A stretch of 64,000 nt of DNA, taken from Piezodorus guildinii. Taxonomy: Eukaryota > Arthropoda > Insecta > Hemiptera > Pentatomidae. The stretch spans positions 113,230,977-113,294,976 of the forward strand of contig CM041298.1 of assembly GCA_023052935.1 (NCBI GenBank). Reading direction: 5' to 3'. The translations under genes were made by a program, and so were the position numbers. The notes under the pieces are model-generated. The model saw nothing but the letters and a program-made list of their open reading frames with translations, did not search any database and was not told the DNA's origin. Shown piece after piece: positions 1 through 10,955 of this stretch; position 1 is the first letter of the stretch; each line of letters begins with the position of its first letter.

Positions 1-275
1 CTACTAAACCATCAAATTCTTTCCGTATCCAATCCCTACAAACCAAAATCCTTCGTAAAATCCTCAATTCTCCTTATTTCGTAACTAATAAACTGATCCA
101 CAAAGACCTTAATATTCCGTATGTTGCTGATTTGGCCCGATCTAGATACCATTCCTTTCATGACAAACTCCATTCCCATCCTAATCCTCTAGTTTCAATC
201 CTTTCTTTCTCTTCCATTCCCGACAATCCTCCGAGGCGTCTGAAAAGAAGATGGCCTCGAGACCTTCTAGTTTAG
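1..275 (+). pseudogene. Jockey-type LINE, reverse transcriptase C-terminal tail
   Basis: The plus strand reads open from the window edge to a TAG near 275 and ends with the run PPRRLKRRWPRDLLV. The same ending recurs, with variation, in many other fragments of this window. Upstream residues such as KLIHKDLNIPYVADLARSRY match those copies. This is the region after the reverse transcriptase domain of a jockey-like retrotransposon. No catalytic motif is present in the window part; the rest lies before position 1. A short 3' UTR with a GTGCTACC...GGTAGTT pattern, also seen after other copies, continues to about 350. Clade assignment is from memory of jockey C-termini. Confidence 0.75.
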
Positions 276-410
276 AATAGTTACAGGAGTGCTACCATTA
301 GGTAGTTCTTCTACAAGTGTTTTCATGTCATTTTTCTTATATCATATTTACTTGAAGTATTTTTTTTAGTACAGTAGTAAATTTCAATAATTATGTAAAA
401 AAAAAAAAAA

Positions 411-715
411 ATATGTGCCGACGTTTCGGCCTTCAATGTGGACCTTCTTTAAGGCTAAAAGAAACAAGATAACGACCAATGTAATTATAGACTTAATAAT
501 GCGTTAGGTATATAATCTATATATAATAATCTAATGCCATTAAACGCATTATTAAGTCTATAATTATATTGGTTGTTATCTTGTTTCGTTTAGCCCTTAT
601 GAGGGCCTACCATGTAGGCCGAAATGTCTGCACAATATTAAAATATCACTATGTTTTAATGTGTGTTTCTCTCTATTGACCGCACCCCCAACCATCTTCC
701 TCATCTAATTTCTTT
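411..715. repeat. Hammerhead-like repeat unit H1, inverted-repeat form
   Basis: Two arms of roughly 95 bp (about 411-510 and 541-640) are inverted copies of each other around a short AT-rich loop. Each arm carries a GGCC-stem hairpin followed by GAAACGTC (minus strand, left arm) or GAAATGTC (plus strand, right arm), the 3' half of a hammerhead ribozyme core. The 5' core half is degraded in both. A tail from 641 to 715 contains TTGACCGCACCCCCAACC. The right arm and tail recur at 21445-21610. It resembles the hammerhead-bearing terminal units reported for Penelope-like retroelements; that assignment is inference. Confidence 0.6.
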
Positions 716-756
716 TACTATTTATTTCATGTATAGGTAAGTGAAAGTAAAAAAGA
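715..756 (-). repeat. R1kb family, terminal scrap
   Basis: The sequence GGTAAGTGAAAGTAAAAA after a TATTTCATGTATA stretch matches the left end of the R1kb family defined by complete copies at 13664-14693 and 31243-32226. Only the terminal 40 bp are recognisable. Confidence 0.5.
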
Positions 757-1240
757 GTTAACTATGCGACTAAAGCAGTAAAACCTTATTACGAGCTATT
801 TTGCCGGTTTTTTTTTTTTTTTTTTTAGTTCTGTAAATTAATGTCTTTACATTCTGCAGTGTCCATTGGTTTATGATTATAAGGTGGGTCGTTTATAAGT
901 ACGAGGTAAAATTATTTACACATAAACATAAAGAGAAACACTTATGACATTTGATAGTCGGTGGGAGATGTATTTCACTTCAGTAATCGGGTTAAGCGGC
1001 GAACTATGTTAGAGACTAGCCCGATTAGGCCTAACGAGCAACGTAACCGAGGCTCTCGGTAACAATGAAGACACGATTAAATTCGTCATCTCGTTTTTAA
1101 AGGAAAACAACATTCTCACAAAAATCTGAACTCATTCTCTATAAATAGTATTCCTCTTAATATTACTGTATTCGTTAATCCCATTTCGTTTCCAATAGAC
1201 ATCGATTATTCGATTACAAAGAAAAACAAAAAGATTAAAG
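756..1240. other. Stretch without recognised features
   Basis: It holds a T run of about 22 near 810-828 and otherwise unique-looking AT-rich sequence. A slightly more GC-rich patch lies at 985-1075, but no frame, terminal repeat or tRNA-like box is seen. Confidence 0.5.
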
Positions 1241-1242
1241 GA

Positions 1243-1478
1243 AAAAAATGAGTGTATATGTTTATATGTGTATTTGTATGTATATGTATGTGTGTATGTG
1301 TATATGTGAATAGATGTATATAAGTGTATGTGTATTTGTGCGTATGTATGTGGATGTGTGTGTATATATCTATATGTGTATGTGTGTATGTGTATATGTA
1401 TGTGTGTATGTGTATATATGTATATGTACGTGTGTATATATTTATATATCTGTATGTGTGTGTATGTATGTACATGAA
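1243..1478. repeat. Imperfect TGTA/TG/TA microsatellite
   Basis: About 235 bp of interrupted TGTA, TGTG and TATA steps. Reading frames across it give only Tyr/Ile/His/Thr or Val/Cys/Tyr/Met repeats and are artefacts of the array. Confidence 0.9.
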
Positions 1479-1479
1479 A

Positions 1480-2225
1480 TAGGTGTGTATTTATTCAAAA
1501 CACTTAAAATAGGAACCAAAAAAATAGAAAACAGGGCACTCATCAGTGCCTTAGGGATTTGTGCTTTAAGCCCTATAATCAACAACAACAACTTATGACA
1601 TTTTGAAACCTTCTAGACATAAAGGAAAGACACACTAAAATGTGAAAAACTCTCATTTCTATAAAAAATGACATATCATTTTCCTATCTAAACACGGATT
1701 TTGTAGTTTTCTCTACCTTTATTAACTCTTTCTCCCCCACAACATTGGCATAGATTTCCTTTCTCAGTTGAACTAATTCTTGAGAGTCTTCAGGGCGAGT
1801 TGCGATGGTGAATGGTCGTGTTTGTTCTTGATCTAATGAAAGGACCCGAACAGAACACAATGGAAGCCCAACAACTCAAGAGATTAACATTCATTATCGA
1901 TTGTTGTTTTGAACGTGTCAGTCCTGATGGATCGGCTACCGCTCCGCTCCCTTCAGCCCAAACAGCCCCGCTTTGTTGATCTAATGCCATTGCTTAGCCT
2001 TCCATTGTTGTCCGTCTTGAAAGCTTTTCCTGAAACTCTAAACTTTGGCTTTGTTTTACGGTTTGTTAGTTCTTAAATCAATTAAAGCCCCTTAGTATTT
2101 ACTATCATTTAAATATTATCCTGTTATGCAGTCCTGAATAATCCTTATATGATGACGCTACCTGACAATAATAATCGTACTGTTAAATGATAGTCAATAG
2201 TTTTAGTTTTTTAATAATAATATTT
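1480..2225. other. Non-repetitive stretch, possible degraded coding sequence
   Basis: Between about 1740 and 1990 base composition is more even. A minus-strand frame over about 1850-1700 reads residues such as LDQEQTRPFTIATRPEDSQE without stops, and a neighbouring minus frame reads MALDQQSGAVWAEGSGAVAD. A one-base shift joining them could represent an old exon or a transposon gene remnant. I do not recognise either peptide, and the plus strand is equally open in part, so no gene is called. Confidence 0.25.
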
Positions 2226-2339
2226 TTTTTTATTTATTTATTGGAATTTACAACTGTATACAGGAATACATCAAGTAAATTAGATGAAATATATAAAGGC
2301 ATGAAACACATGTAGAGAAGCTTCCCAATGGAAGCACTC

Positions 2340-2810
2340 TAAATAATAATAATAATAACAGGCCTAACGAACACGAAGGTTCGATGCCGATACCACAAAA
2401 TACTGTCTACACAGACTCGTCCAATGATCACCGTTCAAGCCCAAGCTCCCGAGATCAGCCTTAACGCAATCCTCTCATCGATGCTTCGCCTACCAGTCGG
2501 TTCAACTTTCTCTGAAGTCGTTCCTCACCGAGGCCAACAACTTTACTCGCTCATTTGAGTCTCCGCGATGCAATTATATTCACAGGGAACAAACTCCGCA
2601 ATGCCGCGTTGTGCAACCTTCTAAGCTCTTCACTGGTCTCATCTCTCTTCGGACCAAATATTTTACGCAGTACCTTATTTTCGAAAACCTTAAGCCGTTG
2701 TTCATCCTTTGAAGTAAGCGGCCACGAATAAATTCTAACCTTTAGGTTTTTAGACAGAAGCCACGAGCTAAGTAATTTATCAACTAAATAATAACACACA
2801 TTTCCCGCCT
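2340..2810 (-). pseudogene. LINE reverse transcriptase C-terminus, 5'-truncated
   Basis: On the minus strand the translation carries KDEQRLKVFENKVLRKIFG and PKRDETSEELRRLHNA, the conserved region after the reverse transcriptase domain shared with the copies at 26245-26735 and 29215-30375. Relative to them it lacks about 15 residues around the YGCETWPL motif (it jumps from RIY to SWPL) and contains frameshifts. The 3' end is the same GTTCG-rich terminus followed by an (ATT)n tail, read here as AATAATAATAATAA at 2341-2357. It is a dead, 5'-truncated LINE insertion. Confidence 0.8.
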
Positions 2811-3214
2811 TTAACCGATACTTTATTTCCTTTTAGTTTTTTACAAGTGTTTAATAAGTTGAAATATCTGCACTTTTGCTGTTCTTTTTTCTTACTGTGC
2901 ATTTTCTTTCAGTTTTATCAAAAGCTTTAAATAATAGTTAATTATATTGTCACCAAATGTATTTATTTCTTATCTCTATTTTTATTTATTTATTTTCTTT
3001 TAACTAATGTTAAATATATTTTTCTTTTTTTGCTGCTTTTTTTCTCATTAATTTTAGTTTTTTATTCTTTTTTAATTTTTCAGGAAGTTTTTTTAAATAT
3101 TACACACTTAAATAAGCACACCTTAACTTACTTTTGTTATATATTTATTTTCTTTCATAATTTTTTAAATCGTTTTCCAACGTTCATTATTTCACATTTA
3201 TAGCTTATAGACGA

Positions 3215-3345
3215 ATAGAAGTAAGTCTTGAGAATGGGGAAAGAACCCCGTAACGTTGAAAAACTATGTAAAAAATTATGAAAGGAAAAATAAATATATA
3301 ACAAAAGGAAGTTAAGGAGTGCTCATTAGTTTTGTATCTTGGCTA
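3215..3345 (+). repeat. Hammerhead-like repeat unit H4, copy 1
   Basis: Contains AAGTCTTGAGAATGGGG, a GGGG/CCCC stem, then GTAACGTTG, followed by AACAAAAGGAAGTTAAGGAG and TGCTCATTAG. The same order recurs at 3830-3935 and, inverted, at 12545-12620. The core positions are degenerate, so ribozyme function is unlikely in this copy. Confidence 0.5.
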
Positions 3346-3829
3346 GATATGAATAATTTATTATGTTAAATTTCATGTTATCCTCAGGGGACTTTGTCCC
3401 AGAAAAAAAATTTTTTTTTTCTTCTTGGATTAAGTAAAAAGCACTGCACTACACAATGGTTTATTATTTTCAAATAACTACATTACAGTATAACAGCTTA
3501 TATAGGTGTTTCAAAAGATTAACTAACAAGAAAAAAAAATGAAGAAAAATAGTCAATACCACGTGTGGTGTATCCCGCATATTTCTAAATCGATTTAAAC
3601 TTTTTCTTTTAATCGATTATAAAGGTTCATTACAATTAATGTTTACGATAATAAATCAAAAGCAAGACTTATTTGCTATACCCTTTTCTTATATTTTTAT
3701 TTGAATCATTTTAATGAAAATAAAAATTTCTGATTTTGTTTATATTAGCTGAACACCCATGAGGACAAATAGCAGTGTGCTATGAAATAAAGTAATAGGT
3801 TATATGTGAAAAAGCATTTATATAAAAAC

Positions 3830-3935
3830 ATAAGTCTTGAAAATGGGGAAACAGCCCCGAAACGTCGACAGATATGGAAAGCTTATGAAATAAAGTGATT
3901 AAGTTACAAAAGGAAGTCATGTGTGCTCATTAAGT
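3830..3935 (+). repeat. Hammerhead-like repeat unit H4, copy 2
   Basis: AAGTCTTGAAAATGGGG, then a GGGG/CCCC hairpin and GAAACGTCG, then AAAAGGAAGTCATGTG and TGCTCATTAAG. The 3' core half is intact, while the 5' half reads CTTGAAAA instead of CTGANGA. It sits directly upstream of SINE-A. Confidence 0.55.
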
Positions 3936-3944
3936 ATTTATATA

Positions 3945-4240
3945 TATGGGATCACTTGTAGCTGGGTAGCTAGCGTAACAGCCTCCTATCCTAAAGGTCA
4001 CGGGTTCAAACCCGCAGGTGGTCCTAGGATTTTTTAATGGGGGTGAAAAATCCTTAGTTACGCCGTCCTTCGGAGGGGACGTTAAAAGGTGGTCCCGAGC
4101 CTGTGCGATGTCAGGTACTCGTTAAAGATCCCTATCCTAATAAAACCTGGACAGGCAAAATTTAGGACTCCCACTGTAGCATCGTCCGATTAGCCATAGT
4201 AGCATAAAGTGACGTTAAATAAATAAACAAATAACAAACA
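3945..4240 (+). repeat. SINE family A, near full-length copy
   Basis: A tRNA-like head has an A-box-like TAGCTGGGTAG near 3959 and the B box GGTTCAAACCC near 4003. It is followed by a body with GTCCTTCGGAGGGGACGTTA and by a 3' part ending TAGCATAAAGTGACGTTAAA, then an AAATAAACAAATAAC tail. Other copies occur at 54524-54800 (minus), 28055-28198 (minus, degraded) and, internally deleted, in both arms of the palindrome. The CCTTCGG...GGACGTTAA block resembles a widely shared central SINE domain (Nin or Meta type), from memory only. It would be transcribed by RNA polymerase III and moved by a LINE. Confidence 0.8.
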
Positions 4241-4244
4241 AAGT

Positions 4245-5635
4245 ATTTATATAAAGAAAAACTTCCAAAAAAATAAAAAAAGAAAAGAAACTAAATATTT
4301 TATGTATATTTTGTCCAGTACGGATTGGTGAGTATGCTTCGTTATGAGCTGACCAATTTATTTGAAGAGCATTGCAAATAAATAGAAAATTCTATCTTGG
4401 AAAAAAATAAAAAATAGTTACTACCAAGCAGATAGCATATTTAGACTAGACTTTCGATTTTTTTCAATAGCACTTGTTTTGGGTTTTTACAATAAACAGA
4501 CATATACTTCAATTTTTAACTCTTAAAATCTTCGAAATATTGTCCTATAAATAAAGCAAGCCAATCCTAAGGAAATATGTAAGTCTGAAGTCGCAAGATC
4601 GTGGCTGTAGGGTGGCTATGAGGATTTTAATTTTCTTTCATTCTTTTAATACAATTAAAATAAATACAATTACATATATCAGTGTTTATATGTATGTATA
4701 CATATAAATAATAACATAATATTAAAAAAAATATCTGCAGTTAACAGCTATTCAAATATTAATAACTGAACATGATATAAGCTCGCATTCATAAACAATA
4801 TTATCCGGTCGGGTATTGCAAAAGTAAGTTTGCTCAACAGCTTTAGAGCGAGGAAATAACAGGAACCACTGAATTATAACAGTGGATTAGATACTGCTTG
4901 AAAGTGATCATCCAATGAGAATCGGTAATGAATAGCGTCAATTACAACTGTGATTGGTTCCCTATTGATAAAGTAGAAATGAGAATGATCCAATCACATT
5001 GCTCCATACAACTTGTGCAACTCTCTGGCGACAGCCTATCGATTCCTTCTATACAACCTCCGGCAGACATTGTTTAACATCTTGTAATGAATTCAAATAT
5101 TACAGTATTTATTTATTATAATTAAGAACAAGTGTGTGTTCTTACTATTATATAGGTGATATTTCAAGAATTGAAATAGAATTTTTTTTTTATCCTGTAT
5201 CATTATTATAATCATAAGTTAAATTTCATTGATTGTTTGTATGGTAGTATTAAGAATTTTAGTCATTGTTGTCAGACCATGTCCATAAATCAGTACGTAC
5301 TTTCCATTCTACCTTTTTTCCTACGTATTTTCCATCCTACCTACCCTCCATCTACCAAACATTACCTAGTTTCCATTCTCCCACCAAGCGGTACGTATCT
5401 CCACTCTACTTCATATTTTTATGTTTCATATTTCATGTAAATTATTGATACCTGTGTAAATTTTGTTTAGTAAACTTTTTTTTTTTTCTGTACAACACTT
5501 TCATTATTATACTATAGTCATTGTATTTTAATTATGTTTTTTTTTTTTTTCACATATATAGTCCTTCTGTTATATTTTAATACCGACGTTCTCCAGCTCA
5601 GTAGTTTATATAATATTGTATGAAATGTCATTGAA
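4245..5635. other. Long stretch without recognised features
   Basis: AT-rich sequence with short runs of T. A more balanced segment at 4830-5070 contains several ATTGG/CCAAT words but no frame. A pyrimidine-rich patch at 5275-5420 gives two overlapping plus-strand frames of about 60-67 codons rich in Pro, Ser and Phe. They are explained by composition and are not called. Confidence 0.5.
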
Positions 5636-5639
5636 ATTG

Positions 5640-5760
5640 TATTCTTTTGTATCTTTTTAGCCCACAAAGGGGGTCAAAATGTTGGCAAACAATAAATAGT
5701 TAAAACTATTTAGTTGTTTCATTTAATGACCGCCACCCGGACTAATTCCTTCCATTAATT
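5640..5760 (+). repeat. Hammerhead-like repeat unit H2, copy 1 (degraded)
   Basis: GGGGGTCAAAATGTTGG, then AATAAATAGTTAAAACTATT, TAGTTGTTTCATTTAATGAC and CGCCACCCGGACTAATTCC. It aligns along its length with the better copy at 22000-22115. The hammerhead core is lost here. Confidence 0.5.
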
Positions 5761-5814
5761 AATACAGTTTTGGAGTCTCCGCTGCATTAGAAAAGCGACT
5801 GAAACATAGTAAAT

Positions 5815-6218
5815 GTAAAAAATTAAGAGGAAGAAAATTTAAAATATCAGCATTTAAGCCCTGTCAGACCATTTCAATTAAAAAGAAACCTAAACAATAT
5901 TAAAATATATTAAAGTTTACATCGATGTAGCGAGTTTAATCAAAATCGTTTTTGATAAAATTGTATAAAAGTGCAAAATGCATGGCATAAAATAGCATAT
6001 ATAGGGCGTATAGTAATTTTAAATATAAAATTTTAGTTTTGTCCAACTTTTCATTTTCGTGCTAGACTTACCACACACAAATTTGTTTACGGGACTTGCT
6101 CATTTAGACTCACAAACCTCTAAAACGTGCATTTTCGGTGAAAACTGAAATTCAAAAATGTTTACGATAACAGTACTATCTTATATATAATATTTCATAT
6201 TTGGTTAGAGAAAGTAAA
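5815..6218 (-). repeat. R1kb family, partial copy
   Basis: Shares the ordered landmarks of the family: ATTTAAGCCCTGTCAGACCA, ACATCGATGTAGCGAGTTTA, GCAAAATGCATGG, a CA-rich patch, and AAAACGTGCATTTTCGGTG. It ends at a decayed terminus (TTAGAGAAAGTAAAAA instead of GTAAGTGAAAGTAAAAA). The other end is missing. Confidence 0.75.
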
Positions 6219-6740
6219 AATGTATTACATCAGTTTCTAAACTAGGAAATCAACGACCTGAAACTTAAGTTTACTTTACATAAAATTTGAAAGTAAATGT
6301 AAGTACAGCACTTCTGTTTTGTTTTCCAGGTAAACTACCCCTTCCAACAAAACAGGTAAAATATACAACCTAAAAAAGTGACGAGCTAGAATCTAAAAAA
6401 GAAGTTGGTGTAACAAAGTTAATAATTCAGAAGCGACTCCTTGTTAGGGGTGTCACATCAAGTAGGCCGGAATATTCTAAAGGCTAAAATTCTACGAGAT
6501 AGTTCACATTGTCGCAAAGTCCTTCGCTAGCTCACACAAATTTTAATAATTCTACACCGTCACAAATTCACAAAGTTTCAACAGTGTATTGTTTCCTTCG
6601 AGGCCATGTAAATTCAGAATATCTTATACAAAGCGTACTTTTGAAAACGAGAACTCCCAAAATAATGGGTTACATGAAAAAAGAAAACAATAAATAAAAA
6701 TGTATTATATATTTAGGATGTATAGTCGAGTGTTGTTGTT

Positions 6741-6895
6741 GTTTATTCATTAGCGTCACTTTATGCTGCTGTGGCTAATCGGACAATGGGAGTCCTAAAT
6801 CTTGCATACCCAGCTTTAATCAGGACATGGATCTCGGGATAGAAAGCAGTTAAGCAAGTTACTGCGCTATAGGTGATCCCCAAATATGTATATCA
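6741..6895 (-). repeat. SINE family A, internally deleted (left palindrome arm)
   Basis: Reads, on the minus strand, GGGGATCACCTATAGCGCAG, then the SINE-A 3' part GATTTAGGACTCCCATTGTC and the TAGCGTCACTTTATGCTGC end (plus-strand sense). The body between head and tail is missing, including the B box. Its mirror copy is at 10797-10955. Confidence 0.7.
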
Positions 6896-6909
6896 AACAT
6901 TTGTTCCCT

Positions 6910-7115
6910 TAGTCTTAGTTGTTTGTTCTGTATAGATTCTGTATAGATGGCCAAGGAATGTCAACCTCCTCTTCTGCATAACCTCTGAAATTCTGTTTAC
7001 TGTTCTCTGTTGCTTCGAAGTTTCCACCCATACTCAGTCTGGACTGCATGCATGATTTTATGAGAATTCTCCGTTCCATTACCTCAAGCTTTTCCAGGCT
7101 ATAGTTCATTAAGAG
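6910..7115 (-). pseudogene. LINE reverse transcriptase C-terminal remnant (left arm)
   Basis: Minus-strand translation includes SLEKLEVMERRILIK, then RSNREVYQKV-like and KRRLTFLGHLYR-like residues when read with the right-arm copy. This is the conserved region after the RT domain of an RTE/L1-like LINE. A small deletion shifts frame in this arm. Its mirror copy is at 10560-10790. Confidence 0.65.
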
Positions 7116-7155
7116 GCATTCGCCGACGTAGACACATTTCGTTTTATAAGTGTTA

Positions 7156-7190
7156 CTAGCTGTACCTCGCGGATTTGCACGCGACTATTT
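7156..7190 (-). mobile_element. Helitron 3' terminus (left palindrome arm)
   Basis: On the minus strand this reads TCGCG, an eight-base loop, CGCGA, then GGTACAGCTAG followed by T. A short GC hairpin a few bases before a CTAG end flanked by T is the classic Helitron 3' end. The identical end faces the other way at 10488-10516. Confidence 0.7.
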
Positions 7191-7791
7191 TTTTTTCTTT
7201 TAATTGCTGCGAATTAAGAGTTTTTTATAATAACTGCGTTAGGTACATCCAACATACAGAGCTCTGGTATGTGAAGCGCAATTAAGAAAATCACAGAAAA
7301 CAAAGGATTTTTGGTTAGTAAATGGTTTATTTAATTTTTTTTTTACACAGTTTGCAAAAAGAGAAATAAGTGAAATATATATATTACCTGTTTATATTTG
7401 TATATATATATTTATTTAAGAAATGCAGGTTTGGTTATCGAATTAATACAATCGCACCAGCATAAGAGCTGTATTTTAATTATAATCCAAAGCACTCTGC
7501 TCTCTAAAGGATATGAATTTAATTTTGTTTATTATCGCCCTGGTCAAAGCAATTTTCCACAAGAAGTACTGCTACTCTCTGCTATATTATAAGACATTCC
7601 TTTTGAGTAATTGAATTATTATGAAATTTAATGCATTCCTCCCTCATATTCAAACCATGTTTTTGTTTTACTAATATAACCTACCGTTTTTCTCTTACAT
7701 AACATATGATATATCTGAATACTAGATTATTGCATTCTTGATGATTTTCATTTTTGGCAATTTCATAGGTTACATAAAAGCTAAAGAGCGT

Positions 7792-7798
<7 letters not shown>

Positions 7799-7882
<84 letters not shown>
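7799..7882. repeat. A run plus (TA)n microsatellite
   Basis: About 15 A residues followed by roughly 37 TA units, abutting the left end of the inner foldback. It is absent from the mirror position on the right. Confidence 0.95.
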
Positions 7883-7885
<3 letters not shown>

Positions 7886-9941
7886 GGCCTAGCCGGATAA
7901 GCATGTGAAATCTGCCCCCGCGTGTATTTGAACCAAATTTATACCATTGAGTCACACCTATGAGAAACAACCTTACGCAAATTTTTAGCCCCTTAATCCT
8001 AACGGGGGGGAAGTTAAGGAGGGGGAAAGATAAAACAAAAAAAATTGTTTTCTCCTGAACAGCTCAACCGATTTTCACGAAAAAAATATATGTTATGGAT
8101 TTTATAAAAAGGTTTCAAAAAATATTTTTTTAAATTTTTTTCCACGAAAATGTTGGTCCCAAAAAATTTTTGAATTTTTCAAAAAAATATTTTTTGGTTA
8201 TGATGGTTTGGTACACCTCCAATTTTTCGCTACTTTATTTCATTATAGGGTCCTCCGTAACATATATTTTTTTCAATTTTATCGGAAGTGTACCCCATGG
8301 TGAAAAATAAAAAAAACAATTTTTTTTCCTGAACGAATCAACCGACTTTCACGAAAAAAATATATGTTAATGGTTTTCTAATAGAGTTTCAAAAAACATT
8401 TTTTTGAATTTTTTATTTCGAAAACCTGAGTCAAAATTTTTAGTTTTCCAAAATAAAGTTTAAATTATGTTGGATTAGTACACCAACAATTTTTTACTAA
8501 TTTGATTCATTGGAGAGTCCTGCACCATATTTTTTTTTTTTCAAGTTGGTCTAAAATGTACCCAATAAGGAAAAATAAAAAGAAACAGCATTTTTCAGCT
8601 CTATGAGTAGTAGCTGGTCACGCATGAAGAGTAGGGATAGAGCCATAGGGTCGTAATGTCATTAGATATCACTTACACACTATGCACATACATACTATTT
8701 ATTATACCTATTATTATAATTATCTTATATTGGATCGAATGTATATATTTTTTTTCTTTGTATTTAGTTAATTCTTTTTACTTGGATAACTACTACACAG
8801 CACTATATTTACATAAAACGTAACTAAAAAGATTTTTTTTAATATATATTTTTTCATATTATTATATGTTAATCAAAAAAGTTATGATGACAGACTTGCA
8901 TGAAGTGTTCGACAAAAAGCCTGTCGACTGTTAACTTTTTTGATTAACTTATAGTAATATGAAAAAATATATATTAAAAAAAATCTTTTTAGTTACGTTT
9001 TATATAAATATAGCATATAGTGCTGTGTAGTAGTTATCCAAGTAAAAAAAATTGACTAAATACAAAGAAAAAAAATATATATATATTCGATCCAATATAA
9101 GATACTTATAATAATAGGTATAATAAATAGTATGTATGTGCATAGTGTGTAAGTGATATCTAATGACATTACGACCCTATGGCTCTATCCCTACTCTTCA
9201 TGCGTGACCAGCTACTACTCATAGAGCTGAAAAATGCTGTTTCTTTTTATTTTTCCTTATTGGGTACATTTTAGACCAACTTGAAAAAAAAAATATGGTG
9301 CAGGACTCTCCAATGAATCAAATTAGTAAAAAATTGTTGGTGTACTAATCCAACATAATTTAAACTTTATTTTGGAAAACTAAAAATTTTGACTCAGGTT
9401 TTCGAAATAAAAAATTCAAAAAAATGTTTTTTGAAACTCTATTAGAAAACCATTAACATATATTTTTTTCGTGAAAGTCGGTTGATTCGTTCAGGAAAAA
9501 AAATTGTTTTTTTTATTTTTCACCATGGGGTACACTTCCGATAAAATTGAAAAAAATATATGTTATGGAGGACCCTATAATGAAATAAAGTAGCGAAAAA
9601 TTGGAGGTGTACCAAACCATCATAACCAAAAAATATTTTTTTGAAAAATTCAAAAATTTTTTGGGACCAACATTTTCGTGGAAAAAAATTTAAAAAAATA
9701 TTTTTTGAAACCTTTTTATAAAATCCATAACATATATTTTTTTCGTGAAAATCGGTTGAGCTGTTCAGGAGAAAACAATTTTTTTTGTTTTATCTTTCCC
9801 CCTCCATAACTTCCCCCCCGTTAGGATTAAGGGGCTAAAAATTTGCGTAAGGTTGTTTCTCATAGGTGTGACTCAATGGTATAAATTTGGTTCAAATACA
9901 CGCGGGGGCAGATTTCACATGCTTATCCGGCTAGGCCCTTT
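7883..9941. mobile_element. Inner 2.06-kb foldback element
   Basis: It starts AAGGGCCTAGCCGGATAAGC and ends with the exact reverse complement, flanked by TA on both sides (a possible target duplication). Arms are about 1.0 kb with a 47-base loop. Each arm contains two related units of about 280-290 bp, recognised by CAACCGATTTTCACGAAAAA near 8066 and CAACCGACTTTCACGAAAAA near 8339. These CAACCG...TTCACG units resemble sequence common in invertebrate Helitron derivatives (from memory). No coding frame is present. Confidence 0.75.
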
Positions 9942-10297
9942 ATTTAATCTATTGTAGTTCCTGGCATTTTCCATCTTCTGGTCAGTTTTTGATTCCATGC
10001 AGTTGCAATTCTTTGGGTTGGTTTTGAAAAATTCTGTTCCTGTTCTATGTGATATATTACATTACAACACACATACAATTATTTTTAGCATTAATTATAA
10101 ATCTTATGTTTATAATTTTTGGTTTATGTAATTTTTTTTTCAAATTCCCTCCCTTTATTTACTTTTAATCGGAATTCCTTAGAAGTTACAACTCACTTGT
10201 TTTCTGCGAATTCCAGCCATAAATAAATGACTAATATCCAATCTGTATTTGTATATAAAATAGAAAATATAAATCAAATTTTATAAGCAGAAAACTT
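9942..10297. other. Right-arm spacer of the palindrome
   Basis: About 356 bp with no counterpart at the mirror position. AT-rich, no frame, no terminal repeats seen. Confidence 0.6.
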
Positions 10298-10487
10298 TCA
10301 CTTATTTCTCTTTTTACAAACTGTGTAAAAAAAAAAATAAATAAACTATTTACTAACTAAAAATCCTTCGTTTTCTGTGCTTTTCTTAATTGCGCTTCAC
10401 ATACCAGAGCTCTGTATGTTGGATGTACCTAACGCAGTTATTATAAAAAACTCTTAATTCGCAGCAATTAAAAGAAAAAAAAAATAG

Positions 10488-10516
10488 TCGCGTGCAAATC
10501 CGCGAGGTACAGCTAG
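10488..10516 (+). mobile_element. Helitron 3' terminus (right palindrome arm)
   Basis: TCGCG/CGCGA hairpin, then GGTACAGCTAG and T. It mirrors 7156-7190. Both copies point outward, so the segment between them has two 3' ends and no recognisable 5' end. Confidence 0.7.
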
Positions 10517-10559
10517 TAACACTTATAAAACGAAATGTGTCTACGTCGGCGAATGCCTC

Positions 10560-10790
10560 TTAATGAACTATAGCCTGGAAAAGCTTGAGGTAATGGAACG
10601 GAGAATTCTCATAAAAATCATGCATGCAGTCCAGACTGAGTATGGGTGGAAACTTCGAAGCAACAGAGAAGTTTATCAGAAAGTAAACAGAATTTCAGAG
10701 GTTATGTAGAAGAGGAGGTTGACATTCCTTGGCCATCTATACAGAATCAATACAGAACAAACAACAAAGACTAAGGGAACAAATGTTTGA
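10560..10790 (+). pseudogene. LINE reverse transcriptase C-terminal remnant (right arm)
   Basis: Reads MNYSLEKLEVMERRILIKIM then HAVQTEYGWKLRSNREVYQK, then a stop, then KRRLTFLGHLYRIN. It is the better-preserved mirror of 6910-7115 and belongs to an RTE/L1-like LINE of unknown family. Confidence 0.7.
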
Positions 10791-10796
10791 TATACA

Positions 10797-10955
10797 TATT
10801 TGGGGATCACCTATAGCGCAGTAACTTGCTTAACTGCTTTCTATCCCGAGATCCATGTCCTGATTAAACCTGGGTAGGCAAGATTTAGGACTCCCATTGT
10901 CCGATAAGCCACAGCAGCATATAGTGACGCTAATGAATAAACAACAACACTCGAC
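10797..10955 (+). repeat. SINE family A, internally deleted (right palindrome arm)
   Basis: Head GGGGATCACCTATAGCGCAG, then directly GATTAAACCTGGGTAGGCAA and GACTCCCATTGTCCGAT, ending TAGTGACGCTAATGAATAAA. The internal deletion is identical in the left arm, so it predates the inverted duplication. Confidence 0.75.

Noticed and set aside
1206..1598. Two overlapping frames rich in Tyr/His/Thr and Val/Cys/Met
   Set aside because: Both are translations of the TGTA/TG microsatellite.
5237..5448. Two overlapping plus-strand frames of 60-67 codons
   Set aside because: Pyrimidine-rich composition explains them; no start context or homology is visible.
7770..7970. Tyr/Ile repeat frames at TA arrays (also 12632, 20222, 36464, 41959, 48935, 55192)
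   Set aside because: Artefacts of (TA)n microsatellites.
7883..9941. CRISPR-like or satellite array from the 280-bp units
   Set aside because: Only two related units per arm, inverted across an axis; no regular spacers.
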